Source of the DNA: Polytrichum commune
Lineage: Eukaryota; Streptophyta; Polytrichopsida; Polytrichales; Polytrichaceae
DNA length: 64,000 bases
Reading direction: 5' to 3'
Assembly: GCA_950295325.1 (NCBI GenBank)
Contig: OX485807.1
Span: 4,404,501-4,468,500, forward strand
Both the position numbers and the translations under genes were made by a program. This document shows positions 1 to 12,699 of the stretch, in pieces. Each line of letters begins with the position of its first letter. Within the stretch, counting starts at the first letter, position 1. The notes under the pieces are model-generated. The model had not been told where the DNA came from. It saw only the letters and a program-made list of their open reading frames with translations, and ran no database searches.

Positions 1-171
1 ACCCGCATAACAACACTGACTAAGTTCATCTTAAGTCAACAAACAAGCTCATGCCCTAAGCAGTATGCACGTTGAGAAATTTGCATTCATCAACAAAGGG
101 TGACTAAATTTAACTTACACAAGAACAATCAGATTGGACATCTCCAGAGCCTAATTTGTCATGCTAAGTTA

Positions 172-689
172 GGGCCACTTCACACATGAGCCAAGAGCCC
201 GTGACCATTGCACTTCAAGCACTCCCATTGGTGGAAAAGGCGGAGCCGGTTCAAGTTCGCTTCACACTTATGCATGAGGGACCCATGGAGCATGTGAATG
301 CAAGATGGATGGTACAGTCTACATGGATTCCTATGTGGCATCAAATGGATCATGTTTCATGGTCACTTGAACTATTTTCAAAAACCACCTCTTGGGGATA
401 GGCCTAACACAAAACCAGGAGACCATGGCACTCCAAACGCTCACAACCATTGATATATTATATTTTATCATGTGTGAGGACCCAATCAAGTGTGAGGACC
501 CGCATGAATAGAGTTTCATCGAAATAGCATTTGGTTGAGGACCCAATCACATATGACTTCACACTACACTTGAGAATCCATGACCACGCGACGTGATTTT
601 GAAGGTGTGTTGGGATGGTGTTTGGACACTTTCTTTTGGGCTCTCACAATTTCATGGTCACGGCTCTTGGCTCGTGTGTGAAGTGGCCC
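172..689. mobile_element. Harbinger-type MITE with TTA target duplication
   Basis: A 518-bp element with inverted ends that begin GGGCCACTTCACAC and continue into a conserved subterminal region (GAGCCAAGAGCC then TGACCAT). It is flanked by TTA on both sides, the 3-bp duplication typical of PIF/Harbinger elements. It has no credible coding capacity. Copies of the same family lie at 7441-7939 and, truncated, at 63287-63418 and about 18720-18914. A larger relative with a transposase remnant lies at about 3345-5045, so this is probably an internal-deletion derivative of that element. Confidence 0.85.
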
Positions 690-692
690 TTA

Positions 693-2640
693 ATCTCTCA
701 AGAGACCCAAGTCCTCATGCACTTATGAGTATTCTGAGAAGATTTAAACATCATATTGTCCTCTAGTCCAGCAATCGAGGAGCCAGGCTTCCAATCTGTT
801 GTGGGCGAAATCTTTGTCCTCCACCACACCATAAGTCAATTTATGCCCTGCACCCAAATGGTATCAAACAAGGTGTAAGAAAATTCTCCCACCTTGAGAT
901 ACTCACTAAATATCAATATTTGAATGGTTGTACAATTTTGATACTCACGGTTAGGTTCTTTGAAACATGATTGATGTTGATTATTGATACCATACCTTCA
1001 CCTAAGGCAGAAATATCATAACCCGTGAAAACAAGGTGATTCGCATTAAAGATTTGGTCTGACAATCATGAGATAATTTTCCAAGATAGATGAGAAGGAA
1101 TCGTGAAGAATGCAAGTTGTTTCATATTTTTTTGCCCTATACAAAAAATGCTACAATTTTTCAAAGTGGAAAGTTGTCCAAACCCCTACTCATTCACTGG
1201 ATTCTCCCTACACCGAACACAGTAATCCGCATTTTCATACAGAACATCGCCTAAATCGGTTACCTCGTGGGTACATTAACACTTGACTCTCATTGGCTAC
1301 ACTAAGTGTACACGCATTGAAGTTGCCGCTGAGTCATGATCCATTTTAGAAATGGCACTTCACCATTATGACGGCAATCTAGTGCACGGCTAGAGGGTGG
1401 TTAACGGGTTATGGTATTCCTACCTTATATATTGGTCAAACTAACTTTCTTGAACTATTATCTCACAAAATAATGTGCTCTATGTAACTTCCTAGACAAG
1501 TCAACCTTTTGAATGACACTAACAATTAATATGTTAATATGTTCTTAGAGTACCATAGATATGGGGTTTTCACATGGACGTGCAAACCCCTAAGCATCTA
1601 AGAGGCCTAGACTCTTCAAGCAAAAAATAGTGTACAATTTGAGCTAAATACTTTCACTTGTAGTTACTCATGTCAAAAGTGACCCTATATAAAATCAACT
1701 TATAAGTCTTCAAAGTACACTATAATTTGAATAAGTTAAACACTTTGATGTTTTTGAAGATTCATGAAGTTCAAATATGTAGCTTGAGTGTCCTTGAATG
1801 CAAATATCACACATATTATTTTGATCATCAATGTCTAATTTGAGTATATTTTATTTTCCTCGACATATAAGACAATGTATGTAATAACTTAGGTCTCAAA
1901 TACATAATTATATGAAAGTCAATTGGCACACATCTTAAAGTGGCTCTTCTTTCTAAAAACACTACAAGCATACGACTCCTGGATAATTGACCTACGTCAC
2001 TAGAAAACTTATATTGTGTAATTGGAAAATTCACAGTTCTAGCACAATGATGGATTTGCATTGTTCTTTCATCAACGTGGAACAATTATGTAGGACTCGT
2101 ATGCTATTAGTCAAAGCAACACCTCCTCGGCAACTCCCAAACTACTTACTTGTAGCCTAAATCATGAGCCTAAGTTCATCTAACCAAATTGAGCATAACA
2201 AGTTTAACATACTCCACCATTGATTTGTCATACTTTGAACATGCTTGCATAGTCTCTTTTTATACTCTATACTGCATTAACTATATATTCAACATTTATT
2301 TATATATACTTCGGCCCACATTAATTATTTCCACACTAATTTTCACCCACACTAGGTCATAACTGTTCGGGAAACATCCTATCATGGAGGCCTTAGGGCT
2401 CTCTATTCCAACAAAAAACAAAAACAATTCCACTCAAAAGTAGCCACATGTTATTCCTACATTGGTTGAGATCACTTGAATCCAATGTGGAATTATCTAC
2501 ATTCGTGAACTTGTAAAGATGAAATAGAGTGCCTCGTATTGTCGTTCATGTTTAGATATAATTAATTTTTTCTTTGGCACAAATTGAAAATTCAATTATA
2601 AGAAAGGACCCAAAATACAACCAACGCAACCCGAGTGGAA
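693..2640. other. AT-rich stretch without recognised genes
   Basis: I see no convincing coding region, RNA gene or element boundary in this stretch. The open frames are short, AT-rich and show no domain motif. Isolated copies of words such as CTACACTAAGTG (near 1299) resemble a MITE terminus seen elsewhere in the window, but no partner end was found. Confidence 0.5.
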
Positions 2641-2641
2641 A

Positions 2642-3055
2642 TCAAAAAGTAATACCTATATGTGGTCTAACTTTCCAAGTGACAACTAAGTTGCTCCGGG
2701 TCACAATAAGGCCTTTGACCCCCCAAATTGAGTTGAATTTGTTCAAAATATCTTGGTAAGCAACATCTAGGGCCTTTTTCAAGTCCAAGAGAGCCCGCTT
2801 CCATTCAATCCTACCATAATCTTGCAAGGCGCCCCAAATGGCTTGGCAAAATTTCTCAACAGGCCATTGTAGATTATTAAACACTAGATTATTCCGTTGG
2901 CGCTTGGTAATCCATAAGATACTGCTCCTCAAGAAGAACCATATGCGATTTAACCATCTGAGTGTCTTGCAAAGTGGTTGATCAAAGAGGCATTGCATCA
3001 TAGAGAAGGATTTCCGTGGACTGAGATTCCCTCTTTTGACAAAGAGTTGCCACAT
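2642..3055 (-). pseudogene. LINE retrotransposon ORF2 C-terminal relic
   Basis: An open frame of 137 codons without a plausible start. It holds a Trp/Arg-rich segment (LRSSILWITKRQRNNLVFN) followed by a conserved-looking stretch (WPVEKFCQAIWGALQDYG). This arrangement, a hydrophobic W-x-RN-x-x-F motif and a helical tail after it, is known from the region downstream of reverse transcriptase in plant non-LTR retrotransposons. No reverse transcriptase or endonuclease domain is present nearby, so this would be a 3'-end fragment of the kind left by truncated integration. Assignment rests on motif memory, not on a search. Confidence 0.5.
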
Positions 3056-3320
3056 GATGTTGGTAGCGTATCACCACCCTTGTTGAGCGAGTGGACAACT
3101 GTAGGATTTTAGATGTAATCAGAGGACAATAGTGAACTGAATTTCGTTGGTTGTCAACCGAGTTGCAGCAACATGTGGAATATTGGAAGATCGACTACTC
3201 TAAATATCATATTTAGTGTCATATGATAGTTTATATCATTGTGGTAAAATTTCAAATGACGCTTTTATGAATCAATTTATAAAAATTGTCATCCCAACAT
3301 ACTTTTAGTTCATCCACACA

Positions 3321-3351
3321 TGTGAATCGGTACAAAATGTACCGATTCACA
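3321..3351. repeat. Perfect 14-bp hairpin with 3-nt loop
   Basis: TGTGAATCGGTACA is followed by three A residues and then its exact reverse complement. It sits at the left margin of the decayed Harbinger-like element and includes the TTCACACA of that family's terminus. It may have arisen by terminal inversion or by insertion next to the end. Confidence 0.8.
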
Positions 3352-5045
3352 CACAAGCCAACGGGCCATGACCATGTAATTGTGAGGGCCCTTGACTCTT
3401 ATCCATAGTCCTCATGATGAGAAATGGAAAAATCATTTTGTGTTGTCATGGGTCCTTGAGCATAGTGTGAAGTGAGAATGGATCATGTTGAGGGACCATT
3501 ACATATTTTATTGGTGGAAAAAGAGGGCATAACTACGTCATTTGTTACATATCTTCATTCTTTTGCTTTTTAATTTTTTGTATTCCACATTGGAAAGGAA
3601 GGAAAGAAGAGCACGATGGATCATCTTAAGAGAAGAAGGGTGGATTCTTGTTGTATTAGAGCTTTGTATTGGTGTTTGCACATGATTGTGCAACATGTGC
3701 TTCATATGCAACCATTGGCACACTCAATGAAGAATGTGAGGATGCCTTGATATTGAGCATTTGCTTTGCCAGTATGAAAATGAGTGATCATAGTGTGTGG
3801 ACACTTGAAAGAAGTGTATGCTTCATCAATAAATTATTCCTGAATTCTTTAACGTGATAAAACACTCAACCCAATAATTCATATATCTCATAATACATTC
3901 AAGTTTCTTTTTGAAAATTCAAATTTGTACTTGCAGAGGAAGAATGCTTGTATAAGAAGGGCAATTTTGATTGAAAATAAAGTATCCATGCCATCACAAA
4001 GGCTTGGGATTGGAAATACCTTTTGTGACATTGGAAAGCTATATAGGGTGGCCGAAAATACAATTCCAAAACTTATAAGACGATTTTGTAGACTAATAAG
4101 AGTTCAATGATAACATATAATTGTCCAATTTCCAAGCCCAACTCAATATTGTGATGGAAGCCAAATAGTGATGAATTGTAGACAATCATAAGACTTTACA
4201 ACCATTCTAAGTGTATTGTTATATTCATGTTAGTTTAATAGTATTTTTGTTCATGTTTTAATCAGTTGTTAGGTTGTAATTTGAGCTTTGGTTTAACATG
4301 CATGTCTCTTCTTTTTGACATGTTCTAGTTTGCTTTCTTGTGGCAGTTGCTTCCACCTTTGCTTGCATGAATGCATCTTCATTGGCTTCCATATTTGGTG
4401 GCATTTGTGATCCAATCATTTCTAGTTTTGCATCATTATGAAAGCCCAACATGAAAAACTATAAATTTTGACCTACATGTTGAAAATCACTCACATTCCT
4501 AGTTGCCAATGAAGGTTCATGCATCCAAATTGTGGTTGATTCCATGTCATCCAAGGAAAATTTTGATTCCAATGTTGTGCTTCGGAACAACTATCATTTT
4601 GCGAGAAGCATGTCATTGACAAAAAAGAATTATCTACTAAAAAATACAAGCAAGCTCCCAAAATTTGGAGTTGTGGCCTGACGAGAGAGACAACCCTCTT
4701 CAATTAATATGACTTGAAAAAAAATTATGTTGGAAAAAATGTACAAAATAACCATGGCAACCGATGATAGTTGTTTAATTGCCATAGTTTGCCAAAATTT
4801 GCATCATGCCTACCTCTATTGGAGGTGGGGCTAATGCAAATTCCAGTAGACCACGAAACATCATCCAATAGTTTGCCATGTAAGGAATCCATGTAGACTT
4901 TTCATCCATGATATTCTATTTAGGCCCTTAAGCCTTCACCTTTCTAGTGTGAAGTGATCTTGAACGGTCTTGGCCTTTTTGACCAACGAGAGATCTTATT
5001 ATGCAATAGTCATGCGCCTCCACTCTCATGTATGAAGTGGGCTTG
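3345..5045. mobile_element. Decayed larger Harbinger element, probable parent of the MITEs
   Basis: The left side (TTCACACACAAGCC, then GCCATGACCATG and AATTGTGAG) aligns with the subterminal sequence of the 518-bp MITE. The right side (CTCTCATGTATGAAGTGGG at about 5017-5039) aligns with its other end. Between the ends lies a fragment of a Harbinger-like protein at 3925-4110. Ends are degraded (GGGCC is no longer intact) and no clean TSD is visible, so the boundaries are approximate. Confidence 0.55.
3925..4110 (+). pseudogene. Harbinger transposase N-terminal fragment
   Basis: The readable segment contains SMPSQRLGIGNTFCDIGKLY and, just after it, a VAENTIPKLIRRFCRLI helix. This matches the helix-turn-helix region that precedes the DDE domain in PIF/Harbinger transposases. 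The frame then stops, but after a short shift the sequence encodes IVQFPSP, the same word found in the second fragment at 17127-17522, so the gene continued and has been frameshifted. No catalytic Asp/Glu motifs remain here. Confidence 0.55.
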
Positions 5046-5705
5046 AATTATGCCCGAGTTTGTGAACCGGCTAAGTGCATTGGAGTTCTTGAAAGTGTGT
5101 GAGTACTTAGAGCATGTTCACATGTTATCAATACATGGCCTTGCAACTTGATAATGTTAGGTTTAGCCTGGGAGTTGGATCTACGCGTCAGACTCAACCA
5201 CTATTGTATTGCTAGCAGGGCCCATAAAGCTCTCCCTGGCTGTAATAGCTTGGATTTAGTGCGGTCCAACTTTTAACTCATCTATAAGACTATCAACACC
5301 TCAAAATATAATCTCAACTTTAACTACTTCTATGTAAACCTTGCGTATTGTAAGATATTAGTTTGGATCACAGGACTCACAATTTATGAAGCTCATATAG
5401 AGTGAACGTGTGGGACATATAAAGAAAATACTTTCCTCAAAATAATGTTACCCAATTTAACACCCCTTTGTGTTAGTGTTTGGTGTACAAATGTATGAAC
5501 ATGCTCTTACACAAATGTTGCCTGGTCTTATTTGGACATAAGTTTACATTGATTAAAAATATGATGATTTCATGCTTTGAGGTGTTTGAGATGGTATTTA
5601 TTTTTATTTTGAATTCTAAAGATTGTGACATGTCAATAGATCTCATTGACTTAGGATCATCTTATTGGAGGCAAGCATTTGAAATATTATAAGAGAGTGT
5701 TAGAC

Positions 5706-5852
5706 TCCGTAACATTATTCAAATCCAGAATAGTGTTCTATGGGATTTGCAATATTACACAGAATATTCCTCACATTCAAATTGAATGTGGGGCATATTT
5801 TGCAAATTACTATCAGTCCCATAGACCAATGTTATGGATTTGAATAACGTTT
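5706..5852. mobile_element. Foldback MITE (copy 1 of 2)
   Basis: A short element whose two arms are imperfect reverse complements: GTAACATTATTCAAATCC on the left and its mirrored form near 5831-5850 on the right, with ATATTxxxCACATTCAAATTGAATGTG at the centre. A second member lies at 9067-9213 within a gamma-SNAP intron. No coding capacity. Confidence 0.7.
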
Positions 5853-5915
5853 TGTCCATGCTTTGTAAGCTGATGACATTTCTGCTTCACTACACTCTTA
5901 GTAGTGATTGTTGTA

Positions 5916-7571
5916 GGTCAAATTAACTTCTCTAAATTAATATGACCTACCACCTATATTTCACAACATTATCTAGCCGAGTTTATATGTTGGGTGGGTA
6001 AGCCAAATTTTATTTGGAGTTATGTTTTGTTTGTTCTCTCAATAATCCACTGCTCTGGCATATTCAACTTGATAAACTTAGGTAAAGTAATGTCATTGAT
6101 ATTATTAGAATGGAACGGCTGATAACACTTGATTCATGTTATGTAAAAATTCAATGTGCACGTCTTATACAAAGTCATTTAAAACCTCCAATGTAACACT
6201 ATAGAAGACCACACCCAACGCTTGAAACTTAAACTTGATAAAATTGACTGCTTTGTTGTTGTACAATCAAAAGAAAATATAACAAACGAACCTGAAAATT
6301 TGAATGAGATTTATAGTGGATAATACATGCAAAGGCCATAATTCAATAATTCCATCACAACTCTTGAGAGATGTCTTTCCCCATAGAATAGGTATCTATT
6401 CATGGAGCTACATGCTACAATGAAGAACGAGCCTTCAATTTGACTTACTTGCAAATTTCAGTTATTTGATTTCATATGCTATTGCGTCACTGTAGATCTC
6501 CAACAACTGCTTCACAAATTAGACTTAAACAACATACAAATATATTTATACCGATGATCCAAAATCCAACATGAAATTTAAAACTGTACAATGGATCTAG
6601 CCAATACTTGACCAACTGGACAAAATTGACACCCGTCTTTGATTTCTTTGCTATACTAATCAACTTATTTTGAAAGCGCTTCTCTCATAGGAAATCGTCG
6701 TAAGTGAAGCTATCAACATGAATTGCTGCACTAGATTGAGTGAACAAAAATCCTATCGATAAAGAAGAACACGTATTTCGTACTCTAAAATTTCCAAATT
6801 CTGAACTGAAGAGGTTCGGGTGTGCTAAGTCATAGTTTCTCTCACTTCTGTGAGTAAAAATCGCACTAAGTTAGGTCATCTGGAGTATCTTCATGAACCA
6901 AATTTCCTCTTGGCAGTTGTTTCGCCAACCTTATAATCTGCATGGAGTGTGGATTCTTATGAGAAAGAAAATTCAGTTAGATCAATCATTAGCCGTTGCC
7001 TCTGTTGCAACATGTCCACAACTCATATATATAATCGACTCATTCTTCGATTCTAACCATCTTTGCTATGAAAAGAGATGATTGATGATAAACTTCAACA
7101 TGGTTGCTCAAAAACGTATGGTCGTACCATATGGTCGAGATGAGGGACGACATTGCTATTAGTGGAGACCAAGCGTTTAATTTCATCGGCTCTTGCCTCT
7201 CTATACGCCTCCAACAATTGCTCCGCAAATTGGTTTTGCTCACTTTTGAAAAAGTTATCAATCCTGCCTCCTTCCCAGAAGTTGAGCAATTTATGCCATT
7301 TCTATGTTATCAAAATATATACCTTTGTCGTTTATTGCGTATTGTGTATGCAACTACACTAATTAAGTCCAACCAAGTTGAAACTTTTGTGATGACTCGG
7401 ATGCTCTCACTTTGATAGTTGGGTTTGGCGAGTTGCCTAAGGGCCACTTCGCACTCTTGCCAAGAGCCGTGACCATGAAATTGTGAGAGCCCCAAAGGAA
7501 GTGTCCAATGGCCGTCCCAACACACCTCCAAACTCAAATAGTGTGGCCATGGATCCTCGAGTGTAGTGTGA
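5916..7571. repeat. Segment duplicated at 61430-63417 (direct copy)
   Basis: Sequence from AGGTCAAATTAACTTCTC to GTAGTGTGAA is repeated in the same orientation about 55 kb away. The segment covers the last two exons of gamma-SNAP, its 3' flank and the first 130 bp of a Harbinger MITE that sits in the intron. This copy lies in the functional gene. The far copy has gained a 340-bp MITE and lost a splice donor. Confidence 0.9.
6465..6525 (-). pseudogene. Decayed duplicate of gamma-SNAP exon 8
   Basis: The minus strand reads NLVKQLLEIYSDAIAYEIK followed by a stop. This is clearly related to QFAEQLLEAYREARADEIK in gamma-SNAP exon 8 (7128-7263). It lies downstream of the gamma-SNAP stop codon and has lost its splice context. 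The same relic is present in the distal duplication (about 61985-62048), so the exon was duplicated locally before the segment was copied. Confidence 0.6.
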
Positions 7572-10500
7572 AGTCATGTGTGACCGGGCCCTCAACCAAA
7601 TGCTATTTCAATGAAATTCTATTCATGTAGGTCCTCACACATGATAAAATAAAATAAATCAACGGTTGTGAGCGTTTGGAGTGCCATGGTCTCCTGGTCT
7701 AGTGTTAGGCCTACCTCCAAGAGATGGTTTTGTGAAAATAGTCCAAATGACCATGAAACAAGACCATTCGATGTCATGTAGGAATCCATGTAGACTTTAC
7801 ATCCAACTTGCATTCACATACTTTGTTGGTCCCTCAAGCGTAGTGTGAAGCAAACTTGGACCGGCTCCGCCTTTTCCAACAATGAGAGTGCTTGAAGTGC
7901 AATGGTCACAGGCTCTCAGTCTCATGTGTGAAGTGGCCCTAATATCCAATTCTTTTCAATATCTTGAGCTCCAAATGATGAAACTACCTATAGATCAATT
8001 CTTTTTTTAGGATCTCATTTGGATCTTCTGAAAGAAGAAAGGGCAAAAATGGAATAATACCCGGAGCAGTCTCTGTGGCAAACTACAGCATCCTTGTAGC
8101 AATCCGCATACAAATAAACAATTATCGCGCTCAAGTATGCCTAAATGAAAACAAAAACCCCAAAAAAACAATTGATATTAGTTGCAACCATTTCTTGAAT
8201 TGAAGAACAAAATAAGCACATGCAATCCATATCATTGGTACATTTATCTATCTATCCCAAGAACATATGAGAGAGACCAAAGAGAGTTAACATCCACCGG
8301 GGTCCAACGTGAATGAGAGATGCTTCATCTTTGGGCATAAGCTTTAAGTTCATTACCAAGAGCATAAGTCTAAATCCACATACACCATAGTAAATGATCA
8401 TGAAAAGCTCATCCAACATCCCGACAAATCTATGTATGATATTCTGTTGACATAGCACAAGGATCACATGTTATTGCGACTACACTAAACGTTGCATTTG
8501 TCACAAATTTAAGCATTGACAATGTTTCGTTCCATCAATATTAGGATGATGAATAAACCAAACTTTGTTTCAAAAATCAACATGGATTACATCATATTTT
8601 CATTCATCCTCAACCACACTTGTAGATCAGAACAATCTCATTCGAAGAGTGACCACAATGACATAAAATATCACATGATAATAGATACAATATTTAGTGT
8701 AGATTTTTTCCACTATGAAGTAGATTTTAGGTATTCAAATCTACTGGTGTATAGATTCGGATGCTTGAAATCTACCTTGTAGTGGCTGATGGCAAAAACC
8801 CCCAACAACATGTGATCCTTTTAGTGTGATTGAACCACTATTTAAACAGTTTGCACAGTAAATATGTTGAATGGTCATGATTAGATGTCCTTCTCTTTGA
8901 AGTAGCCCCCCATTGATCTTTCATGAGGTAGAAACAATATCAACTATACTAAAAAAACTATATCTACTTCCTTTCATTGATACAAACCCATAAGTAGCAC
9001 CCAAAATCCAAAAGTAGTCTCATGAAATCGAGTTAGGAAGATTCACACGAATATATGTTGATGGTGCATAACATTATTCATATCCATAACAATGTTTTGT
9101 GGGACTAACAGTAGTCTACAAAATATTTCCCACACTCATATTGAATGTGGCAAATATTCTACAAACTATTGTCAGTCCCACAAAGCATTGTTATGGATAT
9201 GAATAATGTTATGTGGGGTGTAGGAAACGTGATTGAATTTAAACAAAGGATTAAAAAATTATGCACAAGAACATTGAATACGGAGGGAGTGGCTCTTCAA
9301 AGGCCCATGATTTGAAGTTACTCACTTTACATTGACTTGAAGTAGCTTTATGTTTGTCAGCTGATTCACCCAATCTCAACAAAATTGTTGCAGCATCCTC
9401 AAACCTGCAGATGCATGTAATCCGATCGATTCATAAGTGATGAATAAAAGGAATGTTAGTGTTCTCATACATTGATGTGCGAAGTCCGTTTACCACATGT
9501 TCTTCATGTTCGCGTGACTATTGAGAGCAAGGGTGGCTTAGTTCCTATTTTCAGTAGGTGATACATAAGTGATAATATCAAGAAGGAAAGAAAAAAGAAA
9601 AAAAAGAAAAATGTTGAATTTGAGGATGTTGATCCTAACCTACTCAAGAGTCTTGTTGGTGAAAGGTGGGATTTATTGCAAAATTTGTGGTAGGTAGGCT
9701 CCTCTTTGTAAAACTTATGTAATTTTTAATATTCATTCAGTACAAGGGGGGAGAGTACGGGTTCTTGTTTACTATCGAGTTCTCTCTTGCACGGGTAGAT
9801 CACTTGGTGCATTTTAAAAACGACGTGCGGCATAATATAGAGAGGATTAAAATCATTTGAAATAAAAATTATAAAGGAATTCCAAATAATGAAGGGGCCA
9901 TTAAATGTAGACAATCCCATTATAAGTAAGTTAGATGGACATAAAACGTGGGCCATTATTTTTTTGTAAAATTAATATAGGGGCTAAAGATAAGGATCCT
10001 AGAAGGTATGTGTAGTATGGTATGTAAATGGGTTTAGGACTCACGGGGATGGATGATAATTGGGATTTCCATCTGTCCAAAATTACTTAAAAGGAATATA
10101 GAGTACAAAAAATTGCAGTGACTTGGACAATACAAGTAATGGAAGGGTGCAAACAAATGGGCCATTTTTGAAATTTAAGTAATTATAGGGAGGCTTTAAT
10201 TCAACCCTTGAAGGTAAATAGCCCCAAAACAAAAAAACCCCAGCCGCACGTGGTGCACAAAAATGCCTTACAGTGATCTACCCGTGCTCTCTTGTTAACT
10301 ATGAAATATGAGATATATTTGATGACTATTGGTGGATATTTTTCATGGCTTTTTAGTTAATAGGTGAAAACATTATTTGAGACTATTAGTTTTTTTGTAC
10401 CAATGCCTTTGGTTTCACATTAACTTTTAATGAAGAAGAAGAAGAATTGTAGTTACTTTTGAAGCTTTAGGTAGGCATTGCAAGCAGCCCGATACATGTC

Positions 10501-12677
10501 AAATGCCATGAGCTCCCGACCATCGTCCTCTAGCAAGCGAATTGCATCCATGTACATGCTAGTTGCATCGATTGGCCTTACCTCTTCGATTGCTCTATCA
10601 GTGCACAAAAAAACCTTATTTGAAAGAGAAATTAATCAAGATATCATTATTTTGCAACTACAAAAATTATGCTCTCTTAAGCAAGGAATCAAAACCATAT
10701 ATAATGGACGAAAACAATACTTGTGTCAAAATGCTTCCAAATTATTGTTAAATGTAAGAGATAGTACTAGAATGGCCTTTGTGGCATTCAATATAAGTAG
10801 GTCTCATTGGATGTGGTACAGTGGGACAAGCCATCTTTCTCTACTTGGTCTATGATCCCTAAAAAATAAAATAAAAAATAATGTGACTTCACATACATAG
10901 AAAAAGAGAGCAATGCATAGTTGTTGCATAATGTTATGAACATGCAAATGATATAAGAAAAGAAAAGAAAAGATTATTTGTACATAATTAGAGAATGCAA
11001 ACTCTAGGGTGAAATGCTAGATCGGACATGTTTCAAATTTTTTTGCATCCAATTGATCTCCTTGCATTGGAAAGGTGGACACTTCTATACAACTTAGAAT
11101 GTCACTTATAGAGAACCTCAGTTGCTTAAAATGTTGGAAATACTAGTGTGTTATTTAAAATTAGACCTCGTCCATTTTACTTTCAAGTTGAAGTCATAGT
11201 GGGTGAGGACTTGAACTTGCACACCTAGCACCCTTGGAGAGGGCATCAGCACCCGGTTGTGGTTTTTGGCATTGGATGTATAATTTGCTTGCTTGTTTGT
11301 ACAACTCTGCCACTTCATCCCAATTGCCAAGCTCTTTTGCTAAGGCGGCTGCTGCTTCCATGTGCTTTGCAGCTGTCCAATATCTAGCAATAGTTTTAAG
11401 GCGAAATGCACAATCGACTTGTTGACCTAAATTAATCCCCTCCCCCCCTTATAAACGGATGGTTTGCAAAATATATTGGAGTTTATAAGTCCAATCTAGT
11501 AGTTTCATGCTTGAACTCAAATGTGAAAATGGAATGCATGTGTTTATTGTTAAGATGTGAATGTGGATGAAGAATAATGAAAAAATAGAGCATTGTGGCC
11601 ACTGATTGAGCACTTAATATAATAAACCCAAAGTGTTGGCATAGTTGATGCAATGTCAACCATGTAAGAATGTAAACAAAAAAAAACAAAAAAAAAAATT
11701 GCACTTACTTCAAATATACTTCTTATTCATCAATGAAGACATTGTGAAGTATTTAGAATCCAAAAATTGATTTTCTAAAATTGATTTGACATATTAACAC
11801 CATAAGAACATTAAATATATTAGAACCCCAAAGTGTGCATTCGAGAATGGATACGTTGATAGCTTGGTTTGGCCATGTGCAGCTTGTGTGAATGCATATT
11901 TGGCTGCCTCATGGTTCTTTGTGAGCTTGAAATCTAAGGCTATTGCATGACCCGCAAACATATGATGTGAGCCATGTAGGTTGGTATAGGCACTTATATG
12001 GATGTGATCTTAATTTGCATGTATTGCATATATAGGTATATATGCGCATATAATTGAATATTTTGAAACAAATCACTGTTTGAATATTTAAGTTTGTGGG
12101 CTATAGGTTCTCTAGGCACATAAATGAGGCACCTGCTTGCTCAAAGAGGGGTGTTGCAGTTGCCCAATCTCTACTCCATCTCGTGAAGGTCAATGTAGTC
12201 CTAGATAAAACCAAAAACCCTTTGACGAGTAGTGAGTTCAATGCAACGGTCAAATTGTGAGGTCATCAATCAGATCACAAATTGTTGGGGTTCTACGATA
12301 TTGGTGAAAGGAAAACAACTAGTCCAACATACACAAGCAAATCATTTCATGATCAATATAGAATTGATTAATGACTTTGGTTGCATGACAACATGAATGT
12401 GAGTTACACATTTGACACACAATCTTCCACTTTAGTCCACGTTTTTAAATGCAAATTTGGCATTGTGAACTCTATTTTGACCAAATGTGTTGTGATTTAA
12501 AAAAATTAAATTCATGCACATCCACACAAATTCCATGCAATACAATTTGTTTGACTTCCTAAGGTCAAGGAACGCTTACAAATCTTTGGCCTTGCGTATC
12601 AATCTTTCAGCTTCTTTAATCTTGTTCAATGTGTGTTTGTTGGTGTCCTCGCGGGCTTTTGGGGTTGTGATGCACAT
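6866..12677 (-). CDS. Gamma-soluble NSF attachment protein (gamma-SNAP), nine exons
   Basis: Coding exons on the minus strand: 12677-12580, 12200-12133, 11939-11855, 11383-11225, 10594-10457, 9404-9326, 8140-8061, 7263-7128 and 6937-6866. All introns are GT-AG and every phase joins, giving 915 nt (304 aa, slightly longer than the roughly 290 aa usual in plants). Family motifs occur in order: LTFTRWSRDWATATPLFEQA, then AAKHMEAAAALAKELGNW, EDDGRELMAFDMYRAA, FEDAATILLRLG, SSQCKAYLSAIIVYLY, ADEIKRL, HLDHM/IIRLAKQLP and the terminal DDLT. It is an all-helical TPR-like adaptor that helps NSF disassemble SNARE complexes after membrane fusion. The start was chosen as the ATG beginning MCITTPKAR; an alternative upstream 5' exon cannot be excluded. 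Introns carry MITEs at 7441, 8480, 9067 and 9790. No inactivating change is visible. Confidence 0.93.
7441..7939. mobile_element. Harbinger-type MITE with TAA target duplication
   Basis: A 499-bp element beginning GGGCCACTTCGCAC and ending with GTGTGAAGTGGCCC, flanked by TAA on both sides. It is inverted relative to the copy at 172-689 and lies in gamma-SNAP intron 7. Its left 130 bp are included in the duplicated segment (63287-63418), so the insertion predates that duplication. Confidence 0.88.
8480..8702. mobile_element. CTACACTAAA-family MITE
   Basis: A 223-bp element with inverted ends CTACACTAAACGTTG and CAATATTTAGTGTAG in gamma-SNAP intron 6. Related ends occur at 17608/18712 and 19912/20297. 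No target duplication is obvious for this copy. Confidence 0.65.
9067..9213. mobile_element. Foldback MITE (copy 2 of 2)
   Basis: Nearly symmetrical 147-bp element: left arm CATAACATTATTCATATCC, right arm its reverse complement, centre CTCATATTGAATGTGG. It lies in gamma-SNAP intron 6 and resembles the element at 5706-5852. Confidence 0.75.
9790..10286. mobile_element. hAT-type MITE with 8-bp TSD CTCTCTTG
   Basis: A 497-bp element with inverted termini CACGGGTAGATCACT, flanked by a perfect 8-bp duplication CTCTCTTG (9782-9789 and 10287-10294). It lies in gamma-SNAP intron 5. A near-identical copy in reverse orientation is at 16290-16786. An 8-bp duplication is typical of hAT elements, but other superfamilies share it. 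Confidence 0.88.
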
Positions 12678-12699
12678 GCACACACGTAGGGCATTGGGC

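Noticed and set aside
10478-10855. Plus-strand 125-codon frame
   Set aside because: It is antisense to gamma-SNAP exon 5, whose minus-strand translation matches the family.
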